Of a stretch of DNA of 18,151 nt, positions 14,472 to 18,151 are shown piece by piece. How positions within the stretch are numbered: position 1 is the first letter of the stretch; every line of letters begins with the position of its first letter. The DNA is from an uncultured Treponema sp. (GTDB lineage Bacteria; Spirochaetota; Spirochaetia; Treponematales; Treponemataceae), in assembly GCA_905372235.1 (NCBI GenBank), contig CAJPOF010000050.1:1-18151 (forward strand), in the 5' to 3' direction. The translations under genes were made by a program, and so were the position numbers. Below the pieces are notes generated by a model, which did not search any database, was not told the DNA's origin, and saw only the letters and a list, made by a program, of their open reading frames with translations.

Positions 14472-14501
14472 ACTTCAGGGTGAAAAAAATCACCCTGAAG
14501 T
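14472..14501 (-). terminator. Candidate attenuator hairpin between rplL and rpoB
   Basis: A perfect 12-bp stem, ACTTCAGGGTGA with TCACCCTGAAGT, has a six-base loop. On the transcribed (minus) strand it is followed by TTTTG, a short U-run. E. coli has a partial terminator in the same gene gap that makes ribosomal protein output exceed that of polymerase subunits. A similar role is likely here, or an RNase cleavage site. Confidence 0.65.
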
Positions 14502-14545
14502 CATTAATTTTAATCGGCTTTTCCTTAATTTACCTGAAAAAGCAA

Positions 14546-14923
14546 TTATTTCTTTGATGCCTTTCCGCCGGCAGCGGTAATCTTAGCGATGATTGCGTCA
14601 GCGTCTGCCTTGCTAATGCCTTCCTTGAGAGGCTTCGGAGCTCCCTCAACAAGTGCCTTTGACTCACCAAGTCCAAGACCTGTTACTTCACGAACCGCCT
14701 TGATTACGTTTATCTTGCTTGCCGCATCAAAACTGTCGAGAGTTACAGTGAACTCTGTCTGCTCTTCAGCAGCCGCACCTGCACCGGCAGCCGGAGCCGC
14801 TGCTACCGCAACAGCCGCAGTTACGCCGAATTTTTCTTCCATTGCCTTAACGAGTTCCGAACACTCAAGAACCGTCATTCCGGAGATTGCATCAAGAATC
14901 TGATCTGTAGTTAATGCTGCCAT
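14546..14923 (-). CDS. rplL: 50S ribosomal protein L7/L12
   Basis: A 125-residue stalk protein. The N-terminal dimerisation and L10-binding helices (LTTDQILDAISGMTVLECSE and LVKAMEEKFGVTA) are followed by an Ala/Gly/Pro hinge (about 37-55) and the globular C-terminal domain: EFTVTLDSFDAASKINVIKA, VREVTGLGLGESKALVEGAP and KPLKEGISKADADAIIAKIT. This domain recruits and stimulates translation factors such as EF-Tu and EF-G. GAGGAA precedes the ATG at 14923. It follows rplJ after a long spacer with predicted hairpins, and precedes the attenuator-like hairpin before rpoB. Its length is normal. Confidence 0.97.
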   Translation of the reverse strand: MAALTTDQILDAISGMTVLECSELVKAMEEKFGVTAAVAVAAAPAAGAGAAAEEQTEFTVTLDSFDAASKINVIKAVREVTGLGLGESKALVEGAPKPLKEGISKADADAIIAKITAAGGKASKK

Positions 14924-15108
14924 ATTGTCTTCCTCACAAATATGTAAATGTTTTGCCGTTCTTTTTCAGAACGTTGCGGTAAAAGCTCATACGAGCCGCA
15001 TCCGCAAATCTTTCACGGACAGTCGACAGCTCTGAAGCCTGACCGTGAGTTTTATAGAAAAGCACCAAAAATCGCACTCGCAATTTTCAGGCTTTCAATA
15101 AACTTAAA
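14924..15108 (-). promoter_or_regulatory. Structured rplJ-rplL spacer
   Basis: This 185-base gap contains three inverted repeats. TCACGGACAG (15013-15022) pairs with CTGACCGTGA (15039-15048), one mismatch. GCTC/GAGC (14985-14996) lies within GCGG...CCGC. CGTTCT/AGAACG (14957-14973) is extended outwards by TTTTGCCG/CGGTAAAA with one G-U pair. No gene is supported. The likely role is control of L7/L12 expression or mRNA processing, since four copies of L7/L12 are needed per L10. Confidence 0.5.
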
Positions 15109-15723
15109 TTAGTTGGCTGCAGGAGCTTCAGCTGCGGGCGTTTCCGTTGCAGGGGTTTCCGCCGGTGCTGCATTTGCTTCCGCAGTTGCCGCCTCTGCTT
15201 TCGCCGGAGAAGCTCCGCCTTCCGCCTCTTTCTTTTCCGCATATGCTTTGATTGTGGCAGCAAGTTTTCTTGCAGGACCATTCATCGCAGACATAAGCAT
15301 AGCGATAAGTTCCTTCTTTCCCGGAACCTTAGAGAACGCCTCGATTTTTGCCGCATCGAAAAGCTCGTTTCCGACGTATGCGCCTTTTACAGTAAGAACA
15401 GGATTGTCCTTTGCAAAATCAAAAAGCGTTTTTGCTATTACGTTAGAATCTTCCTTTCCCATGGCGACAACCGTAGGACCTTTCAGAAGTTCCGCCACGC
15501 TGTCAATATTTCTTTCCTTGAAAGCGATTCGGGCAAAATTGTTCTTCACAACCTTGAGGACAGACTCCTTTTCACGAAGCTTTTTTCGAAGAGAAGAAAT
15601 CTGTTCGACGGTCATTCCGCGATAATCGGCAAAAATAAATTCATCGTATCCCGCAAAAGTCTTTTTCGCCTCTTCTATAGCGGCAGTTTTTGCAGGCTGA
15701 ACCTTTTTTGTAAGCATTGCCAT
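15109..15723 (-). CDS. rplJ: 50S ribosomal protein L10
   Basis: A 204-residue protein that forms the base of the ribosomal stalk. The N-terminal rRNA-binding domain includes KTFAGYDEFIFADYRGMTVE, QISSLRKKLRE and LKVVKNNFARIAF; then AELLKGPTVVAM, VLTVKGAYVGNELFDAAKIE and the C-terminal helix ELIAMLMSAMNGPARKLAAT that binds L7/L12 dimers. From about residue 168 an extra tail rich in Ala, Pro and Glu (for example ETPATETPAAEAPAAN) extends the usual length of about 165-175. The first ATG at 15723 is chosen because GGAGG, inside the end of rplA, lies 10 bases upstream; the second ATG is too far from it. rplA ends two bases before, so no room exists for the L10-binding leader found before rplJ in many bacteria. 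Confidence 0.97.
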   Translation of the reverse strand: MAMLTKKVQPAKTAAIEEAKKTFAGYDEFIFADYRGMTVEQISSLRKKLREKESVLKVVKNNFARIAFKERNIDSVAELLKGPTVVAMGKEDSNVIAKTLFDFAKDNPVLTVKGAYVGNELFDAAKIEAFSKVPGKKELIAMLMSAMNGPARKLAATIKAYAEKKEAEGGASPAKAEAATAEANAAPAETPATETPAAEAPAAN

Positions 15724-15725
15724 AA

Positions 15726-16406
15726 TTATTCGCCCTCCTTCATGGCTACCCAGACACCGGGACCCATCGTGGAACTAAGCGACACAGATCGTATAAAGGA
15801 AGCCGCAAGACCGTTAGGTGCTTTCTTGCTTACTTCAGCGATAAGAGTGCTTACGTTTTCCGCAACTTTCGCAGTGTCCATTGAACTTTTTCCGACAGCG
15901 ATGTGAACTACGCCGCCTTTGTCGGCACGATATTCCGTCCTACCTTTTTTTAGTTCGTTGATTGCAGAAACTATATCGGTAGTTACAGTGCCGGTCTTGG
16001 GGTTCGGCATAAGCCCCTTTCGTCCCAAAACCATACCAAGACGACCTACGTCTTTCATCATGTCCGGAGTTGCAACGGCGACATCAAAATCGAGCCAACC
16101 GCCCTTTACCTTCTCGATATACTCATCCGAGCCAGCAAAAGATGCGCCTGCATCAAGAGCTTCCTGAACTCTGCCCGGCTGACAGAATACCAACACCTTT
16201 TTCTCACCTCGAAACTGGTTAGGAAATACAAGCGTATCTCGTATAGATGTGGATTTGTCTACTTTAAGAGAAATATGGGCTTCGATAGTTTCATCGAAAT
16301 TCGCCAATTTCATATCCTTGACCATGTTGCAAGCAGATGCGACATCGTATTTTTTTGTCAAATCATATTTTGCGGCAGCCGCTCGATATTTTTTTCCGTG
16401 TTTCAT
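15726..16406 (-). CDS. rplA: 50S ribosomal protein L1
   Basis: A 226-residue protein of the L1 stalk, which binds 23S rRNA and helps release deacylated tRNA from the E site. Features are MKHGKKYRAAAAKYDLTKKY at the N terminus, the first domain with VDFxK-like text (HISLKVDKSTSIRDTLVFPN), and the signature RLGMVLGRKGLMPNPKTGTV at about 122-141. L1 commonly represses its own operon by binding a leader that mimics its rRNA site; a candidate lies upstream of rplK at 16884-16914. The start codon is one base past the rplK stop, with GAGGTGGAG upstream in rplK, so the two genes are coupled. Confidence 0.97.
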   Translation of the reverse strand: MKHGKKYRAAAAKYDLTKKYDVASACNMVKDMKLANFDETIEAHISLKVDKSTSIRDTLVFPNQFRGEKKVLVFCQPGRVQEALDAGASFAGSDEYIEKVKGGWLDFDVAVATPDMMKDVGRLGMVLGRKGLMPNPKTGTVTTDIVSAINELKKGRTEYRADKGGVVHIAVGKSSMDTAKVAENVSTLIAEVSKKAPNGLAASFIRSVSLSSTMGPGVWVAMKEGE

Positions 16407-16407
16407 A

Positions 16408-16839
16408 CTACTGCTCCACCTCTACGCCCATACTTCGTGCAGTACCGGCGATGATTTTCTTTGCGGCTTCAAGATCGTTTGCATTTACGTCCGGCATCTT
16501 TGTTTTCGCAATTTCCTCAAGAGTTTTCTGCGAAAGAGTTCCAACCTTATCACGCAAAGGATTCCCCGAACCTTTTTCAAGTTTCAGCGCCTTCTTGATA
16601 AGAACTGCCGCAGGCGGAGTCTTAAGAATGAATGTGTACGATTTGTCCGCATAGACAGTAAGCACCACAGGGATTATAAGTCCCTTTTCCATGGACTTTG
16701 TTCTGTCGTTGAATTCCTGGACAAACTTCGGCGCAGAAACGCCATGAGGTCCTAGAGCAGGACCAATCGGAGGAGCCGGAGTCGCAGCACCTGCCGGACA
16801 CTGCAATTTGATTACGGCTGTTACCTTCTTTGTTGCCAT
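16408..16839 (-). CDS. rplK: 50S ribosomal protein L11
   Basis: A 143-residue protein of the GTPase-associated centre, binding 23S rRNA near the thiostrepton site. The N-terminal domain holds the proline-rich signature PAGAATPAPPIGPALGPHG (residues 16-34); the C-terminal rRNA-binding domain includes KTPPAAVLIKKALKLEKGSG and AAKKIIAGTARSMGVEV. AGGAG lies 7 bases before the ATG at 16839. A 132-base spacer with two hairpins separates it from nusG. Length and frame are normal. Confidence 0.97.
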   Translation of the reverse strand: MATKKVTAVIKLQCPAGAATPAPPIGPALGPHGVSAPKFVQEFNDRTKSMEKGLIIPVVLTVYADKSYTFILKTPPAAVLIKKALKLEKGSGNPLRDKVGTLSQKTLEEIAKTKMPDVNANDLEAAKKIIAGTARSMGVEVEQ

Positions 16840-16883
16840 TTTTATTCTCCTAAATTGGTATGAACCGGAAAACCGATTCTAGC

Positions 16884-16914
16884 GAGATGCCTTTGTCCAA
16901 CGGACCTGCATCTC
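16884..16914 (-). promoter_or_regulatory. Candidate L1-binding translational operator of rplKA
   Basis: On the minus strand GAGATGC and GCATCTC form a 7-bp lower stem; GTCC and GGAC form an upper stem closed by GTT. The stems are joined by an asymmetric internal loop (AG on one side, AAAG on the other). Two helices joined by an asymmetric purine-rich loop are the general form of L1 mRNA sites. It lies 44 bases before the rplK ATG. Identity is inferred from form and place. Confidence 0.4.
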
Positions 16915-16956
16915 TCCCAAAAACAGGTAATGCTTGTACTGGCATACAAGCACCTG
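16914..16956 (-). terminator. Hairpin with U-run after nusG
   Basis: CAGGT (16924-16928) and GCTTGTA (16932-16938) pair with TACAAGC (16945-16951) and ACCTG (16952-16956), with a three-base bulge. On the minus strand the stem is followed by TTTTT (16919-16923). It resembles a weak terminator or attenuator between nusG and rplK, 15 bases after the nusG stop. Confidence 0.5.
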
Positions 16957-16971
16957 AAATTTTGCTACGCT

Positions 16972-17529
16972 TTAAGCTTTTTCCACCTGCCCAAGACTTA
17001 CATCCACAGGCGTGGCTCGTCCAAAAATTTGGACATTTACTATCAACTTATCTTTCTCCGCATTGATTTCTTCGATGTTGCCGCTGAATGTCTTGAACGG
17101 ACCGTCCGTGATTTTTACGAGATCTCCAACATTGTAGTTGACCTTTACCTTTACAGGAACTTCTCCCTTGATTTCGCCGGCTCTCATCAGAAGATTTTTT
17201 GCTTCCAAAGTAGAAATAGGGCGAGGTCGTTCATTCGGATTCGTTCCTACAAAACCACCAACTCCCTGAATTCTTCTAAGTTTTGAACACGTGTCTTTCC
17301 AGCCGATTTCAGGAAGATCAAGTTCAACCATTATATAACCGGGTAAAAATTTATCTTTGCGTGACTTTTTTTTGCCGTCCTTGATTTCGACAACTTCTTC
17401 CATGGGAACTTTCACATCTGTTACGACAGCCGGATCAAGATCTCCTTTGTCAAGAAGCGTTTTGATTGTCCGCTCTATCTTCCCCTCGAAACCGGTGAAA
17501 GACATCAAAATGTACCAACTCTTTGCCAT
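16972..17529 (-). CDS. nusG: Transcription termination/antitermination factor NusG
   Basis: A 185-residue protein. The N-terminal NGN domain (WYILMSFTGFEGKIERTIKT, RKDKFLPGYIMVELDLPEIG, RRIQGVGGFVGTNPNERPRP) binds the polymerase clamp and reduces pausing. The C-terminal KOW domain (about 128-185: VNYNVGDLVKITDGPFKTFS, GNIEEINAEKDKLIVNVQIF, GRATPVDVSLGQVEKA) contacts Rho or S10. The acidic/lysine-rich stretch EEVVEIKDGKKKSRKDK is typical of the family. AGGAA lies about 9 bases before the ATG at 17529. It follows secE by 18 bases, the standard bacterial pairing. As a partner of S10 it is relevant to the boxA-like site upstream of rpoB. Confidence 0.97.
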   Translation of the reverse strand: MAKSWYILMSFTGFEGKIERTIKTLLDKGDLDPAVVTDVKVPMEEVVEIKDGKKKSRKDKFLPGYIMVELDLPEIGWKDTCSKLRRIQGVGGFVGTNPNERPRPISTLEAKNLLMRAGEIKGEVPVKVKVNYNVGDLVKITDGPFKTFSGNIEEINAEKDKLIVNVQIFGRATPVDVSLGQVEKA

Positions 17530-17547
17530 GCGTTTTCAGTTCCTTGA

Positions 17548-17733
17548 TTATTTCATTATCGCACGGAATGCTTCCGTAAAACCGAAGTCCAAAAGTCCAA
17601 GAATAACAGCGATTACAAGAGTAGATATAAGAACAACCTTCACAGAAGAAATAACATCCGCCCTAGAAGGCCACACAACCTTCTTGAGTTCAGCTTTGCT
17701 TTCTCGTAAAAATTGACCAAATTTTGTTGCCAT
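17548..17733 (-). CDS. secE: Preprotein translocase subunit SecE
   Basis: A 61-residue single-helix SecE. An amphipathic N-terminal segment (FLRESKAELKKVVWPSRADV) with the family motif ELKKVxWP is followed by one membrane helix (VVLISTLVIAVILGLLDFGF). It clamps SecY in the inner-membrane SecYEG channel. GGAGG lies five bases before the ATG at 17733. It is followed by nusG and preceded by tRNA-Trp. Confidence 0.95.
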   Translation of the reverse strand: MATKFGQFLRESKAELKKVVWPSRADVISSVKVVLISTLVIAVILGLLDFGFTEAFRAIMK

Positions 17734-17755
17734 AAAGTCCTCCGGAAAAATAAAC

Positions 17756-17773
17756 CGACGATTTTTATCGCCG
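17756..17773 (-). terminator. Hairpin between tRNA-Trp and secE
   Basis: On the minus strand CGGCGAT and ATCGTCG pair (one G-U) around AAAA, followed by GTTTATTTTT. It could be a weak terminator that lowers secE-nusG expression or a structure guiding 3' processing of the tRNA. Confidence 0.4.
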
Positions 17774-17786
17774 ATTTAGAAAAAAA

Positions 17787-17858
17787 CAGGGCAGGCAGGA
17801 TTTGAACCCACGACAGGCGGTTTTGGAGACCGCTGCTCTACCACTGAACTACTGCCCT
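17787..17858 (-). tRNA. tRNA-Trp (anticodon CCA)
   Basis: A 72-base cloverleaf on the minus strand: acceptor AGGGCAG/CTGCCCT, D arm GTTC-AGTGGTA-GAGC-type, anticodon stem GCGGT/ACCGC with loop CTCCAAA (anticodon CCA at 17824-17826), T arm GTGGG-TTCAAAT-CCTGC-type, and discriminator G. The terminal CCA is not encoded; a run of T follows the G. Its place between rpmG and secE is conserved in many bacteria. Confidence 0.96.
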
Positions 17859-17867
17859 ATATATCTA

Positions 17868-17887
17868 CCCGACTGCGCTCAATCGGG
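17868..17887. repeat. Short palindrome between rpmG and tRNA-Trp
   Basis: CCCGA and TCGGG pair around CTGCGCTCAA. On the minus strand the loop begins TTGAGCG, the same linker text as in the hairpin array at 2535-2787. It may aid separation of the L33 message from the tRNA. Confidence 0.4.
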
Positions 17888-17905
17888 AAATATACAAAAT
17901 AAAAA

Positions 17906-18082
17906 CTATTTAACTTTTGTTTCTTTGTGGTTGATATGCTTCCTGCAGAACGGACAATATTTACTCAATTCCAACTTACCGGTTATGTTCTTTCGATTCT
18001 TGTAAGTTGTATAATTCTTTCTTTTGCATTCCGTACACTGAAGGGCAATGATTTCAACCGCTCCCTTTTTCTTGCTTCCCAT
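17906..18082 (-). CDS. rpmG: 50S ribosomal protein L33
   Basis: A 58-residue protein beginning MGSKKKGAVEIIALQCTECK and ending YCPFCRKHINHKETKVK. It is a zinc-binding (C+) L33: Cys16/Cys19 and Cys43/Cys46 form two CxxC pairs. The middle NYTTYKNRKNITGKLELSK is typical of the family. L33 is a small 50S protein near the E site. AGGAG lies six bases before the ATG at 18082. It sits 14 bases after tRNA-Thr and 47 bases before tRNA-Trp, so all are probably cut from one precursor RNA. Confidence 0.95.
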   Translation of the reverse strand: MGSKKKGAVEIIALQCTECKRKNYTTYKNRKNITGKLELSKYCPFCRKHINHKETKVK

Positions 18083-18096
18083 ATTGTTCTCCTAAA

Positions 18097-18151
18097 AGCC
18101 CCCGTGCAGAATCGAACTGCAGACCTCAACCTTACCATGGTTGCGCTCTAC
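18097..18151 (-). tRNA. tRNA-Thr (anticodon GGU), cut by right edge
   Basis: The 3' 55 bases are present on the minus strand: anticodon stem CAACC/GGTTG with loop ATGGTAA (anticodon GGT in DNA), a variable loop, T arm TGCAG-TTCGATT-CTGCA, acceptor strand CGGGGGC and discriminator T. No CCA is encoded. The 5' part, with the D arm and first acceptor strand, lies outside the window. Confidence 0.92.

Noticed and set aside
15087..15281. Lys/Arg/Gln-rich frame overlapping the L10 tail
   Set aside because: It is the repetitive Ala/Pro/Glu tail of L10 read in another frame.

Overview
The window looks like a spirochaete chromosome, most likely a Treponema-type organism of moderate GC content. Three things suggest this. 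The right-hand two thirds holds tRNA-Thr, rpmG, tRNA-Trp, secE, nusG, rplK, rplA, rplJ, rplL, rpoB and rpoC on one strand. RpoB carries Asn at the position of E. coli Ser531, a residue associated with natural rifampicin resistance in spirochaetes. The RpoC, RpoB and ribosomal protein sequences are full length and of bacterial type. The genus is an inference and no species is claimed.

Right block (about 6.39-18.15 kb, all minus strand, read right to left): transcription enters from beyond the right edge through a cut tRNA-Thr(GGU), then L33, tRNA-Trp(CCA), SecE, NusG, L11, L1, L10, L7/L12, RNA polymerase beta and beta', and stops at a strong rho-independent terminator 87 bases past rpoC. Most junctions are very tight (rplK/rplA 1 base, rplA/rplJ 2 bases, rpoB/rpoC an 8-base overlap). 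The few longer spacers all hold structure: a candidate L1-type operator before rplK, a hairpin-rich 185-base spacer between rplJ and rplL, and a 12-bp hairpin followed by a boxA-like antitermination sequence between rplL and rpoB.

Left block (about 1-6.1 kb): small accessory genes, several of them damaged. On the minus strand, in transcription order, are an upstream gene remnant, a GNAT acetyltransferase with two nonsense codons, an exported flavodoxin-like protein, a GNAT protein fused to a monooxygenase-like domain, a P-loop kinase-like protein with a TTG start, another remnant, an EamA-type transporter with an apparent internal deletion, and a frameshifted DUF4405 membrane protein that runs off the left edge. 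A VOC (glyoxalase-like) gene, unusually AT-rich, and a TfoX N-terminal domain gene lie on the plus strand. A rubredoxin gene is divergent from a Fur-family gene that keeps only its DNA-binding half; a perfect 16-bp palindrome lies over the -10 region of the Fur promoter.

The most unusual DNA is a 250-base array of different hairpins in series (2535-2787), in which arm sequences change along the array while complementarity to the next arm is kept. Related palindromes occur in other gaps. The contrast between a damaged accessory block and about 11.5 kb of undamaged core operon suggests real gene decay rather than poor sequence quality.
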